Part shown: positions 52,910 to 61,865 of the stretch, in pieces
Layout: every line of letters starts with the position of its first letter
How positions within the stretch are numbered: position 1 is the first letter of the stretch
Origin: JAGNZR01 sp051656905
GTDB lineage: Bacteria; Fusobacteriota; Fusobacteriia; Fusobacteriales; Fusobacteriaceae
DNA: 64,000 nt
Direction of reading: 5' to 3'
Assembly: GCA_051656905.1 (NCBI GenBank)
Contig: JBOFJQ010000043.1
Coordinates: forward strand, 93,673 to 157,672
Position numbers and translations under genes: made by a program
The notes under the pieces: model-generated
Told to the model about the DNA's origin: nothing
What the model saw: the letters and a program-made list of their open reading frames with translations, nothing else
Database searches by the model: none

Positions 52910-53854
52910 ATGAGAGTAGTATTTATATCAAAAAGAATATTTACTAGTGTGGCAGTGCTATTTATTAGTGTAAATACTCTATTATTTGCAAATCCTACTG
53001 GAGAAAAAACAGTTTCATCAGCTTCAATAATTGGACCAGCAACAGTGACAACTAATTTAACAATGTTTTCAGAAGCTACAATAGTAAGAAATGTAATGCC
53101 AAGTGGAACTATAAGAGGGGTTACTTTAGTGACTTTCTCTCATAATAAAAGCGATTATAGTTCTGGAGTAGCCAGTATGAGATCCAAATATAAAATAGAA
53201 GATACTTTATATGGAATATATAAGATAAGTAATGTTAGGTTTAATGTAATTAATTCAAGCTCTGCTATTGTTAACATAGATATAGAGAGCGGGGGAAATA
53301 GTATAAAAATAGAGGTTAATGATTACTTAGCAGATGATGCAAATAGAGCTGCTGTAATAGAAATTATAGGGGATATAGATTACATACAAAAAAAGGGTGA
53401 ACTGGGAAAAGGAACAGTGGTTGTAGGCAATATAATAGAAGCTACTTCATATCATTTAGTAATGGTTAGCCTGAATTCTCCAATAGAAGTAAGAAATGCA
53501 ATTACTTTAAATACTCAACCTTTAAACTTTGGAAATGTAGTTCCTCTAACAGGAAAATATGAAAAAGAATCATTAATAGATATTACAGGAGCAAAAGGGA
53601 CAGATGTAACAATAAGTATAAATGGTGTAGTTGCCCAAGAGGTAAATGAGGAGTTAATAAACGGAAGAGATAAAATTCCAATAACATATAGAATAGAGAA
53701 TGGAAGAGGAAATATGATAAGTGACTTAAACTTAGGAGCTAGTGGAATAGGAAACGCAGTACTAAAAGGAACAATAAATAGTGATAATATACCAAGAGGA
53801 CAAGTAGGTGGATCTTACACAGGTTCAGTAACGATAGAAGTTGATTATAAATAG
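52910..53854 (+). CDS. Fimbrial minor/tip subunit, exported
   Basis: 314 residues from ATG 52910 (AGGAG 52894-52898; the in-frame GTG at 52898 overlaps that site and is rejected). Signal peptide ends near L-L-F-A-N. Two-domain size suits a tip or adhesin subunit. The C-terminal segment G-S-Y-T-G-S-V-T-I-E-V-D-Y-K matches the ends of the other three subunits in the operon and is the likely donor/chaperone-recognition strand. It is first of the six-gene fimbrial operon; receptor unknown. Confidence 0.72.
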   Translation: MRVVFISKRIFTSVAVLFISVNTLLFANPTGEKTVSSASIIGPATVTTNLTMFSEATIVRNVMPSGTIRGVTLVTFSHNKSDYSSGVASMRSKYKIEDTLYGIYKISNVRFNVINSSSAIVNIDIESGGNSIKIEVNDYLADDANRAAVIEIIGDIDYIQKKGELGKGTVVVGNIIEATSYHLVMVSLNSPIEVRNAITLNTQPLNFGNVVPLTGKYEKESLIDITGAKGTDVTISINGVVAQEVNEELINGRDKIPITYRIENGRGNMISDLNLGASGIGNAVLKGTINSDNIPRGQVGGSYTGSVTIEVDYK

Positions 53855-53865
53855 GAGGGCTGACT

Positions 53866-54390
53866 TTGGAAATAGATATTATAAAAAAAATATCAAAATT
53901 AATTCTAGTATCAAGTATTTTTACCTTAAATGCAAAAGCATATAGTGAAGTATCGAAACTAGGAGCATCATCAGTAGTTCCAGTAACAGCAGTTATCCCA
54001 ACATTAGAACCAGTACTATCGTATAAAGGAGCAGGAATAGATCATAGGGCTTTTGCTAAGCAAGATATGAATATAAAAGGCGAAATAATAATGGGAATTA
54101 CAAGCTATAAGCAGGGAGCAAGTGGCTTTGATGGAGTAGTTACACTAAAGTATCCAAGAGAGATACAACTTATAGCTCCAGAAGCTTCAGGATTAACATA
54201 TAGCGTTAAATTAGGGTTCGATATAATAAATGGGGAAATAGATAAAGGTAATGGAGGGGAGAGAGAGATTGAACTTTTAATACCTTTAGGTCAAGAGATA
54301 TTAAAAAGTATAGGTTATGTAATAAATGGAAATGCTCCAGTACCAGGTAAGTATGAGGGGATGGCATATTTCACTTTAGAATATAATTAA
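53866..54390 (+). CDS. Fimbrial minor subunit, exported
   Basis: 174 residues from TTG with AGGAGG 6-7 nt upstream, 11 nt after the previous stop. N-terminal signal (L-I-L-V-S-S-I-F-T-L-N-A-K-A). Ends K-Y-E-G-M-A-Y-F-T-L-E-Y-N, the shared G-x-x-x-x-Y-(N/K) type end of the alpha-fimbrial subunits. Probable minor pilin or initiator placed before the usher gene. Confidence 0.7.
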   Translation: MEIDIIKKISKLILVSSIFTLNAKAYSEVSKLGASSVVPVTAVIPTLEPVLSYKGAGIDHRAFAKQDMNIKGEIIMGITSYKQGASGFDGVVTLKYPREIQLIAPEASGLTYSVKLGFDIINGEIDKGNGGEREIELLIPLGQEILKSIGYVINGNAPVPGKYEGMAYFTLEYN

Positions 54391-54408
54391 AAGTGGGAGA
54401 AAATATAG

Positions 54409-57117
54409 ATGAAAATATCAAATAGAAATATATTGAAAATTTTGTTTATACTATGTTTATTGAAAAATACAACACTCTCATTTGCAGAAGTTCCAAAAGA
54501 AAGTATTAAAGAGCTAAAATTAGTTTCGTTAGAACGCTCCGAAGAAGACCTTAAAGAAGAGTCTAAAGGGTTACAAGGTGAGTATAGCGATGGTGAGGAA
54601 GTATTAATAAAGTTAGATATAAAGAAAAAAGAAGAGTATGTTGCAGGAATAATAAAAAATGAAAAGATTTTTTTAGAAGAAGAGGGTTTTTTAGAAGCGA
54701 TTGAAAGTAAAATACCAAAGAAAAACACATTAAAAAATACAATCGAAGTAGACGCTAAAAAATATTACGATGTAGAAAATGAATATGAAAGTTTAGGATT
54801 AAAGAGTTTTTCCTTTGATCAAGAAGGGATGAATATGAAAGTAGTCCCAAATTGGCAACTTATCTATGAAAGGGAAGAAGATATTCAAAATCAAAGAGAT
54901 AGAACGAGAATCAAAAATAAAAACAGTAAAGATGAAGATTATATAACAGAGAATTGGAAAATATGGACCTCTGGAATAATGGGGATAGGATATACAAGAA
55001 CAGATGGAGACAATGAAAACAATAGTGGATATATAAGATATACAAATAATCTGCTATATGGATCAACAAGTATAAATGCAACAATAGATGAGGATGAGGA
55101 TGATGCAAAAGCAAGGCTTGATTATGCATACTGGGAAAGAAATGTCTTAGATAATAAGAGATTATTAATTGGAAATACCTATAAGCAATCAGACTTTAGT
55201 TTATCTGATAGTGGTAGTTCAATGACAGGAGTTACTTTAGGATTAGAAAACAGTTGGGATAGTCAAATGAGAGTAACCCAAAAAAAAGTAACAGGTTATG
55301 CACCAACAGGAACAACAGTGGAATTATATGAAAATGGAATATTAAAAGATTTTCAAACAGTAACAGATGGACAATATGAATTTAATGTTGATCTATATAA
55401 TGGAAGTAAAAACTACGCAATAAAGAAATATATGCCTGATGGGCAAGTAGTTATGGATGATGTAACACTACTAGCAAGTGAAAGCGTATTACCAAAAGGG
55501 AAATTTGATTATTCAGTAGATGTAGGTGTAATTAAAGAGAAAGAAAATAAAGGAACTTTTGGTGGAGAATTAAAATATGGAATATTAAAAGATTTTACAG
55601 GAATTGTAGGAGGATTTGACTTATACGATGATGATTATAATAAAAACTCATTTTATACAGTTGGAGAGGTAGGAATATTAAATATACCTCTTATAAATGC
55701 TCCACTTTATCATAATGTGATGTACTCTAGTGATGGTGAAGATAATTCAATGTCGAAATATAACTTAGGGTTAACACTTGGAAAAGATCAGATAAATTAT
55801 AAAAATGAAGATTATACAAAATTAGATGAGAGATTTCAATCCTTCACTAAAAAAAATGATGATCTTTACTATGATCTTAGGGAGATAAAAGGATATAACT
55901 TAAAAGTAGGAACTTCAACTAGTGAAGATACTAATAATGAAAAACAGAGAACTTACTATGGGACTCTATATAAGAGTTATGGACAGTTTTACACAAGTTT
56001 AGGATTAAATAAGACTAAAAATGAGACAACAGGAGAAACAGAAAATTATGCATCACCAGGAATATCATATAGTACACCAAGCACTAGTGAAATAAATAAA
56101 TATTTAGACACAATCTCTGTATATTCTAATCTAGGGGAAGAGAATGTTTATGGAGTCAGCATAGGAAAGAATAATCTTGAAGAATGGGATTATTATATAA
56201 ATTATAAGAGCAATGATAAAAATACTCAAGAGTCATTTGGGATGATGGTTAGCTATACACCAGGTGGAAAAGCAAAAATATCAACAAACATTGAGAATTC
56301 ACACTATAATAAAAATCCAACAATTCAAAATACAGTTGAAACAAATCTGTATATGGGAACAAAGAAACCTAAATTTGACTATGCTAAAAGCATGGGAAAA
56401 GGAATAGTTGGAGGAAAGGTTTATTTAGATAAAGATGGAAATGGGGAATTTGATGAAGGGATAGATACAGTAGTAAAAAACTCTAAGATAGAAACATATA
56501 GAAACTCAACATATGCAGATGAAAATGGAGAGTTTGTACTAGGTGGATTAGAGACTTATTCACCAGTAAATGTAAAAATTAGTAGCCAGGATGACAATAT
56601 TCCTTACTATGTAAAAGAAGATTTTTATGAAAAAGTTAAACTTAATCCTGGTGGAAGAAAGAAGTTGGATTTTGGATATCGTCCAGTGGTGTTAATAGCA
56701 ATGGAGATAAACTTTGGAGAAAATTTCTATAGGGAGCAAGTAATAGATATTCTAAAAGATATGGAGATAGAGTTTGAAAATATGAGAACTCATGAAAAAT
56801 ATAAATATGAATTTGGAAAAGATGACATGATAATAAAGACTCTACCAGTGGGAATATACTCTTTAGAACTAGTGTATAAAGGTGATACAAGTATAAAAAC
56901 ACATAAATTTAAACATTACTTAGCAGTAAAAGATACAGAAGAGAGTGAAATAACCTTTGATGTAGATAAGTTAGATGAAAGTAATTTTGTATTAGCAGTA
57001 AAGCAAGATTATAAGCAGATATTCTCTAGTTTACAACAATTATATTCAAATATAGAGTTAGAAAAGAATAAATATATAGATTATGAAAAGAAAGAAACAG
57101 ATGGGAGGAAAATATGA
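54409..57117 (+). CDS. Outer-membrane usher, alpha-fimbrial (CS1/TcfC) type
   Basis: 902 residues with a signal peptide (ends S-F-A-E). The central part is a beta-barrel-like region rich in alternating aromatic and polar strands (W-T-S-G-I-M-G-I-G-Y-T-R-T, Y-G-T-L-Y-K-S-Y-G-Q-F-Y). A middle E-set-like plug region T-G-Y-A-P-T-G-T-T-V-E-L-Y-E-N-G, and a C-terminal domain with D-K-D-G-N-G-E-F-D-E-G followed by a CS1-type tail. Ushers thread chaperone-bound subunits through the outer membrane. Its stop overlaps the chaperone start (ATGA at 57114). Confidence 0.82.
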   Translation: MKISNRNILKILFILCLLKNTTLSFAEVPKESIKELKLVSLERSEEDLKEESKGLQGEYSDGEEVLIKLDIKKKEEYVAGIIKNEKIFLEEEGFLEAIESKIPKKNTLKNTIEVDAKKYYDVENEYESLGLKSFSFDQEGMNMKVVPNWQLIYEREEDIQNQRDRTRIKNKNSKDEDYITENWKIWTSGIMGIGYTRTDGDNENNSGYIRYTNNLLYGSTSINATIDEDEDDAKARLDYAYWERNVLDNKRLLIGNTYKQSDFSLSDSGSSMTGVTLGLENSWDSQMRVTQKKVTGYAPTGTTVELYENGILKDFQTVTDGQYEFNVDLYNGSKNYAIKKYMPDGQVVMDDVTLLASESVLPKGKFDYSVDVGVIKEKENKGTFGGELKYGILKDFTGIVGGFDLYDDDYNKNSFYTVGEVGILNIPLINAPLYHNVMYSSDGEDNSMSKYNLGLTLGKDQINYKNEDYTKLDERFQSFTKKNDDLYYDLREIKGYNLKVGTSTSEDTNNEKQRTYYGTLYKSYGQFYTSLGLNKTKNETTGETENYASPGISYSTPSTSEINKYLDTISVYSNLGEENVYGVSIGKNNLEEWDYYINYKSNDKNTQESFGMMVSYTPGGKAKISTNIENSHYNKNPTIQNTVETNLYMGTKKPKFDYAKSMGKGIVGGKVYLDKDGNGEFDEGIDTVVKNSKIETYRNSTYADENGEFVLGGLETYSPVNVKISSQDDNIPYYVKEDFYEKVKLNPGGRKKLDFGYRPVVLIAMEINFGENFYREQVIDILKDMEIEFENMRTHEKYKYEFGKDDMIIKTLPVGIYSLELVYKGDTSIKTHKFKHYLAVKDTEESEITFDVDKLDESNFVLAVKQDYKQIFSSLQQLYSNIELEKNKYIDYEKKETDGRKI

Positions 57118-57872
57118 AAAAAATATTAGTTGTAATATTATTAATAATTTTATCAGTAATAAGTTTTGCAGAAAGACCTGAGGGTGAACAAACGCCAATA
57201 TATCCATCAACATTATCAATTCCAATAGAAAAATCAAAAAACATAAGAACTTTTACAGTGTACAACACAACAACAGATAGAAAAAGTTTTGAGGTAGGGA
57301 TTAAGGATGAGGATAATTTTGGTCAAATATCAGAAGTAGGAAAATATTTGAAAGTATTTCCTAAAAAGTTCTCACTAGAACCAGGAAAAAGTAGAGAGAT
57401 AAGAGTAAGTGCAGAGAATTTACCAGAAGAGATGCTAGGGAAAGGGGAATATAAGGCAGCACTTTTAATAAAAGGTTTATCATCAAAAGTAAATGAAAAA
57501 TATGAAACAAAAGCAAAAAACGGAGAAATAACTACAACACTTAATATAAAAATAAATATAAGTATGGGAATTTATGTCTTAACTGGAAACGAATTTGAAA
57601 AGGTTGAGATAGAAAAATTTAGGTTAAATAAAACAACAAATATGTACGAAGCAAAGATAAAAAATACTGGAAATTATTCATATCAAGTTGGTATAAATAT
57701 TTTAGATAAAAATAAAAAAGTATTATCTAAGAGAGGAACAGTAAAGTTATTCCCAGGGATAACAACAGATATCTCGTTTCCCATTATAAAAGATTCAGAT
57801 AAAATAGAAATAGAACTTGAAGAAAAAGAGACTAGTTTGAAAGTATTTGAAATATCAGATTTATTATCTTAA
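57114..57872 (+). CDS. Periplasmic fimbrial chaperone (PapD-like fold)
   Basis: 252 residues with signal peptide (ends S-F-A-E). N-terminal immunoglobulin-like domain (Y-P-S-T-L-S-I-P-I, V-Y-N-T-T-T-D-R-K-S-F-E-V, F-P-K-K-F-S-L-E-P-G-K-S-R-E-I-R-V) and a second domain from about 145. The strand with P-K-K-F-x-L-x-P-G is the typical subunit-binding edge. It would cap the donor-strand ends of the four subunits. It overlaps the usher gene by 4 bp. Confidence 0.82.
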   Translation: MKKILVVILLIILSVISFAERPEGEQTPIYPSTLSIPIEKSKNIRTFTVYNTTTDRKSFEVGIKDEDNFGQISEVGKYLKVFPKKFSLEPGKSREIRVSAENLPEEMLGKGEYKAALLIKGLSSKVNEKYETKAKNGEITTTLNIKINISMGIYVLTGNEFEKVEIEKFRLNKTTNMYEAKIKNTGNYSYQVGINILDKNKKVLSKRGTVKLFPGITTDISFPIIKDSDKIEIELEEKETSLKVFEISDLLS

Positions 57873-57922
57873 TAAATAATCATATTAGATTATTATATAT
57901 AAAATAAAAGGAGAGTTTAAAA

Positions 57923-58408
57923 ATGAAAAAAATGTTATTAGTTTTATCATTAGTAGCAGTGTCATCAGCATACTCAGCTACTAACCAGATGTTAAAAGCA
58001 ACATTAACAGTAGTAGACCCAGCATCAGAAGTAGTTTTAACTGTTAGTGAAAAAGCAATGCGATTTGGTACTGTTCCAATTGTAGCAGGAGGAACTGTAG
58101 AGTCTTCTCCGGTGACTTTAAAAATAGTGGGAAATGGAACTAGAGAAGCACAAATGAGTTTTCCTGTGACATCAAACCTAACTTTAAGAGGGGGTACAGA
58201 GACTTTAAATATTAAATATGTAGTAGCCGATATTAAAGGAGGGACAGAAAAATCAACATCAACAACTTATACAATTGTATCAACAGGTAAGTTAGGAGGA
58301 GGTACCGCTGCATTATCTACAGAGTTAAAAGCAACTATGGCATTAAACGGAACAGAAACATCTGGATTATACGAAGGTATAGTTACAGTTGACGCTAAAT
58401 ATAACTAA
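57923..58408 (+). CDS. Major fimbrial subunit candidate 1
   Basis: 161 residues: signal peptide (M-K-K-M-L-L-V-L-S-L-V-A-V-S-S-A-Y-S-A), then a Thr/Val/Gly-rich immunoglobulin-like beta protein without cysteines. C-terminal G-L-Y-E-G-I-V-T-V-D-A-K-Y-N matches the shared subunit ending. Strong ribosome site AAAGGAGAG and compact size suggest a major pilin. It follows the chaperone by 50 nt. Confidence 0.8.
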   Translation: MKKMLLVLSLVAVSSAYSATNQMLKATLTVVDPASEVVLTVSEKAMRFGTVPIVAGGTVESSPVTLKIVGNGTREAQMSFPVTSNLTLRGGTETLNIKYVVADIKGGTEKSTSTTYTIVSTGKLGGGTAALSTELKATMALNGTETSGLYEGIVTVDAKYN

Positions 58409-58425
58409 TAAGGAGAGAGAAAAAC

Positions 58426-58890
58426 GTGAAAAAATTATTAATATTATTATCAATAGTGACTGCATCAGCAGCATATTCAGATGTATCAACAACTTTAGAT
58501 GTTAATGCAACACTAGTAAAGCCACTTACATTAGAGACAAGTGCAAAAGATTTAGTAGGGTCAGTGGCAACCGTTGGAGGAGATCCGCGATTTTCAACAG
58601 TAGACTTGCTAGTAACTGGTGAATCAGGAAAAAATGTTATAGTTAGAGCTCCAAAAGATGTAACTTTAACAGGAACTAAAGGAGAAACACAAAAAATAGT
58701 ATTGGCATCAAAATTTTCAACTCCAGAAATTTCAACTGGAACAGAAACTACGACAGAATTAACTATTGATTCAATAAGTGGAAAAGCAAAAACAACTTAT
58801 ACTTTAACAGGGACTGTAAGTGAAAATTTTAATGGGATTACAAAATCTGATTTTGTAGGAAATATAAATATTACAGTAGCATATAACTAA
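58426..58890 (+). CDS. Major fimbrial subunit candidate 2
   Basis: 154 residues from GTG with AAGGAGAG. Signal peptide M-K-K-L-L-I-L-L-S-I-V-T-A-S-A-A-Y-S is nearly that of the previous gene, and the end D-F-V-G-N-I-N-I-T-V-A-Y-N is of the same type, but the mature body differs, so the two are diverged paralogues rather than a recent duplication. It is last in the operon; no clear terminator follows before phage-gene remnants. Confidence 0.78.
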   Translation: MKKLLILLSIVTASAAYSDVSTTLDVNATLVKPLTLETSAKDLVGSVATVGGDPRFSTVDLLVTGESGKNVIVRAPKDVTLTGTKGETQKIVLASKFSTPEISTGTETTTELTIDSISGKAKTTYTLTGTVSENFNGITKSDFVGNINITVAYN

Positions 58891-58892
58891 TA

Positions 58893-59060
58893 GCAAGAGA
58901 TTTAGATTCTATTATAATTCAAACCCTACTAAGTATGGAGTATCTAAAAGATGAAGTAAATACTGAGAGCCTTTCAATAGAAGAAATAGGAAGTTATAGT
59001 CAAACAATAGATAACTCTCAGTTTGAATTTTGTAAAGATACGGGATATGATATAATTTAG
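58893..59060 (+). pseudogene. Phage head-tail connector remnant
   Basis: About 55 codons in one frame without a start: S-I-I-I-Q-T-L-L-S-M-E-Y-L, then N-T-E-S-L-S-I-E-E-I-G-S-Y-S-Q-T. The E-S-x-x-x-x-I-G-S-Y-S pattern is that of gp6-like phage head-tail connector proteins. It begins 3 bp after the last fimbrial stop codon and marks a recombination scar. Confidence 0.5.
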
Positions 59061-59155
59061 TTTTTTTTGATGATGCGTCGAATTCATTTATAGAACCTCT
59101 CAAATCATTCCCTATATTTTTCCAGTCGCTATTTAATTTGATTAAATCAGTAATT
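59061..59155 (-). pseudogene. Second K-N-I-G-motif remnant
   Basis: Minus strand reads I-T-D-L-I-K-L-N-S-D-W-K-N-I-G-N-D-L-R-G-S-I-N-E-F-D, without start or plausible end. It resembles the fragment at 37081-37150. Together with the connector fragment it accounts for the debris after the fimbrial operon. Confidence 0.45.
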
Positions 59156-59264
59156 TGAATATTACTTTTAGGAATTTTTAGGTTTAAAAATCAGAATATG
59201 ATTCTAAAATATACCTAATTCCTGAGAGTATTGAACTAAAATCAATATCAATAAAATTTTTTTA

Positions 59265-59371
59265 TTGACATTTGATTAGAATAATAGTATTCTACTTTTA
59301 ATAAAAAAATATATATAAGATAAAGGGGAACAATTATGACTAATCAAACTTTTTTAAGGACGAGGAAATAA
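59265..59371 (+). promoter_or_regulatory. Promoter and 11-codon leader ORF
   Basis: TTGACA (59265-59270), 17 bp, TATTCT (59288-59293). Then AAGGGGAAC and an ATG at 59336 encoding M-T-N-Q-T-F-L-R-T-R-K (stop 59369-59371). The M20 gene follows 320 nt later, behind a terminator. 59372-59610 is non-coding with a strong hairpin AACTACACTTAT / ATAAGTATAGTT (about 59507-59542, one mismatch). Confidence 0.5.
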
Positions 59372-59610
59372 AACTATAAATTTTTAATAAAATAAAAATA
59401 GTTCTATGGGATATTTCTGCCTTAAGATATTTGATTACTATAAAAAATTCTCTTTGTAAAGATAGAGTTAATACTTTAATAAAAGCTAACATAAAAAAAT
59501 CTGACAACTACACTTATTTCACATTAGGATAAGTATAGTTAAGTTTGGAATAATAAAAAATTATGAATGCATTTTATTAAAATTAATTTTTGATTATAAT
59601 GATAACTTTG

Positions 59611-59647
59611 AGTCATAGTAGATTAGATATTACTGTGACTTTTTTTA
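59611..59647 (+). terminator. Terminator upstream of the M20 gene
   Basis: AGTCATAGTA (59611-59620) and TACTGTGACT (59631-59640), one G-U pair, then T7. The M20 start is 48 nt beyond, so it may act as an attenuator. Confidence 0.7.
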
Positions 59648-59694
59648 TACCCAAAAATAGGACTTAAAATAATTATAACTTAGGGGGATATACA

Positions 59695-60915
59695 GTGAAA
59701 ATTAAGACAAGAGAGTTTGGAGACACAAACGTAAAATTACAAAAGGAAAAAATAATATCAGATTTAAAAGTGAAATTTTTAAAAAATAAAGAAGAACTAG
59801 TAAAGTTAAATGAATTCTTATATGAGAATCCAGAAATAGGTGGAAGCGAATATAAAGCAAAAACAAAGCATTTGGAGTTATTATTAGCAAAAGGATTTCA
59901 AGAGGAAAAAATAGATGTAAAGTTGGAAACAGCATATAAGGTTAAGTATTCTTCAGATAAGCAAGGGCCGATAATAAGCTATATGGCAGAGTATGATGCA
60001 CTCCCAGAAATAGGGCATGGTTGTGGTCATAATATCTTAGGAGTAGCTAGTATAGGGGCAGCCTTGCTGTTAAAAGACTATGTAGATATTCACGGTGGGG
60101 AAGTAGTAGTGCTTGGAACTCCAGCTGAGGAAAATTTCGGTGGAAAAGTTGAAATGGCAAAAGCTGGTATTTTTAATAATATTGATGTAGCTATAATTTC
60201 ACATCCAACATCAGAAGGGCATTATAGAAGTGGAATATCTCAAGCAATGGAAGCTTTAGAGTTTAAATTTAGAGGAAAAACTGCACATGCAGCAGGAGAT
60301 CCTCATAATGGAATTAACGCATTAGATGCAGTAGTAAATTTTTATGTAGCGGTAAATAGTATTAAACATCAGATAAAGCAAGGAGCTTGCATTCACGGAA
60401 TAATTTCAAATGGTGGAGTAGCAGCAAATATAGTTCCAGATCTATCAATAGCAAATTTTTATGTAAGAGCAGAAGAGATTTCTTATGTAAAAGAGTTAGT
60501 TGAAAAAATTAAAAATTGTGCGAATGGAGTTGCAATGGCCACAGGAACAACAGTTGAAATAAGTAACTATGAAGCAACTTTTTCAAATTTAGTAACAAAT
60601 GAAAAGCTAATGGAAACATACGAAAAGAATCTAAACTTAATAGGTGTAAAAGATATTTTCTTACCTGATCCAAAGGGGTCAACAGATGCAGGAGATGTAA
60701 GTCATGTGTGTCCAACAATTCATCCTTACTTTCCAATTGCTAAAGAACCAATAACAGGTCATAGTATAGAACTTGCTAATGCAACAGTTAGTGCTGAAGC
60801 CTATATTGGATTAGAAGAGTCTGTTATATCTATGGTAATGACAGGAATTGATCTATTATCTGATAAAAAACTTTTAGAAGAAGTTAAAGAAGAATTTAAA
60901 AATAAAATAAAATAA
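59695..60915 (+). CDS. M20 family amidohydrolase (AbgB-like)
   Basis: 406 residues from GTG with GGGGGAT upstream. M20D-type metallopeptidase: Y-M-A-E-Y-D-A-L-P-E-I-G-H-G-C-G-H-N (metal ligands), G-T-P-A-E-E-N-F-G-G (catalytic Glu and ligand), dimerisation domain G-K-T-A-H-A-A-G-D-P, and late His in P-I-T-G-H-S. Similar to p-aminobenzoyl-glutamate and N-acyl amino-acid hydrolases. It lies before an amino-acid binding protein with 31 nt spacing, suggesting hydrolysis of an imported acyl-amino acid or dipeptide-like compound. Confidence 0.88.
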   Translation: MKIKTREFGDTNVKLQKEKIISDLKVKFLKNKEELVKLNEFLYENPEIGGSEYKAKTKHLELLLAKGFQEEKIDVKLETAYKVKYSSDKQGPIISYMAEYDALPEIGHGCGHNILGVASIGAALLLKDYVDIHGGEVVVLGTPAEENFGGKVEMAKAGIFNNIDVAIISHPTSEGHYRSGISQAMEALEFKFRGKTAHAAGDPHNGINALDAVVNFYVAVNSIKHQIKQGACIHGIISNGGVAANIVPDLSIANFYVRAEEISYVKELVEKIKNCANGVAMATGTTVEISNYEATFSNLVTNEKLMETYEKNLNLIGVKDIFLPDPKGSTDAGDVSHVCPTIHPYFPIAKEPITGHSIELANATVSAEAYIGLEESVISMVMTGIDLLSDKKLLEEVKEEFKNKIK

Positions 60916-60930
60916 AATAAAATAAAATAA
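60901..60930 (+). repeat. Pentanucleotide tandem repeat
   Basis: Six copies of AATAA spanning the M20 stop codon and the space before the next ribosome site. Copy number changes would alter only the last residues of M20 and the spacing to the next gene. Confidence 0.8.
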
Positions 60931-60946
60931 AATTGGGGGAATAAAA

Positions 60947-61681
60947 ATGAAAAAAATATTATTGAAAGTACTAGTAGGAATGGTTATTATGGGAGGGACA
61001 GCCTTTGCACTTCCAAAATTAATAGTTGGAACAAATTCAGAATATGCACCATATGAATATTTAGAAAATCAAAAACTAGTTGGATTTGATGTTGAATTAA
61101 TGGAAGAGATAGGGAAAGAGATTGGGTATGAAATTCAATGGGCAGACATGTCTTTTGATGGTCTAATTCCAGCACTTCAAATGAAAAAGATAGATGCAGT
61201 TATAGCAGGATTAAGTCCAACAGAAGATAGAAAGAAAGCTGTAGAGTTCAGCGTTCCATACATAAAAAAAGAAGGGACGCACTATGTAATGGTTAATGAA
61301 AAATCTACAATAAAGACAAAAGAGGAATTAAAAGGTAAGGAAGTGGGAGTGCAACTTGCTACAATTCAAGAGGGATTTGCGAAAGACTTAGGAGGGATTC
61401 CAGCACCATATAGTAGTTTTTTAGGCGCTTTAATGGCGTTACAACAAGAAAAAGTGGATGCAGTTATTATTGCACAATCAGGTGGCGATAATTTTTTAAA
61501 AACTATGAAAAAAATTAAAGTAGCAGATATAATTATTGATAAAAATCCAGGAGAATCAATTGCATTTTCAAAAGGGGAAAAAGAGTTAGCTAAAAAAGTA
61601 AGTAGAGCAATAGAAAAAATACAAAAAACTCAAAAGTATGAAGATTTATATAAAAAATATTTTCCTCAAAATATTAAGTAA
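60947..61681 (+). CDS. Amino-acid ABC transporter substrate-binding protein
   Basis: 244 residues. Cleavable signal peptide (ends G-T-A-F-A) without a lipobox cysteine, as in a soluble periplasmic protein. Family 3 solute-binding protein: L-I-V-G-T-N-S-E-Y-A-P-Y-E-Y, G-F-D-V-E-L-M, D-A-V-I-A-G-L-S-P-T-E-D-R-K-K, F-S-V-P-Y. No permease or ATPase genes adjoin it here, so the membrane components are elsewhere. Probably co-transcribed with the M20 gene. Confidence 0.9.
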   Translation: MKKILLKVLVGMVIMGGTAFALPKLIVGTNSEYAPYEYLENQKLVGFDVELMEEIGKEIGYEIQWADMSFDGLIPALQMKKIDAVIAGLSPTEDRKKAVEFSVPYIKKEGTHYVMVNEKSTIKTKEELKGKEVGVQLATIQEGFAKDLGGIPAPYSSFLGALMALQQEKVDAVIIAQSGGDNFLKTMKKIKVADIIIDKNPGESIAFSKGEKELAKKVSRAIEKIQKTQKYEDLYKKYFPQNIK

Positions 61682-61740
61682 ATAGAATCCGTATAAAATT
61701 ATTTTTATACCAATAGTTTTATTACTAAAAGTTTTTCACT

Positions 61741-61865
61741 ATTGAAGGGGAAAATATATTATGGTAAATTATAAGTACCTTTTTGTTATGAATATTTTAT
61801 TGAGAGTAATTACCGATTAATGATTGCAGGAAAAGCCGAGCTATTAAAAAGCTCGGCTTTTTTTT
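61741..61865 (+). ncRNA. Candidate small RNA, copy 2, with terminator
   Basis: Related to 51281-51412 over its whole length. TTGAAG (61742-61747), 17 bp, TAAATT; the 23 bp 61765-61787 are identical to 51305-51327. It ends in a strong terminator AAAAGCCGAGCT / AGCTCGGCTTTT with T to 61865. Stem sequence differs from copy 1 while pairing is kept, apart from the shared GAGCT core. Confidence 0.5.

Noticed and set aside
54911..55129. 72-residue minus-strand ORF rich in His/Leu
   Set aside because: Antisense to the usher gene; a by-product of its Asp/Asn-rich codons.
58912..59103. 63-residue minus-strand ORF
   Set aside because: Its first part belongs to the K-N-I-G remnant and the rest is antisense to the phage-connector fragment; not a gene.
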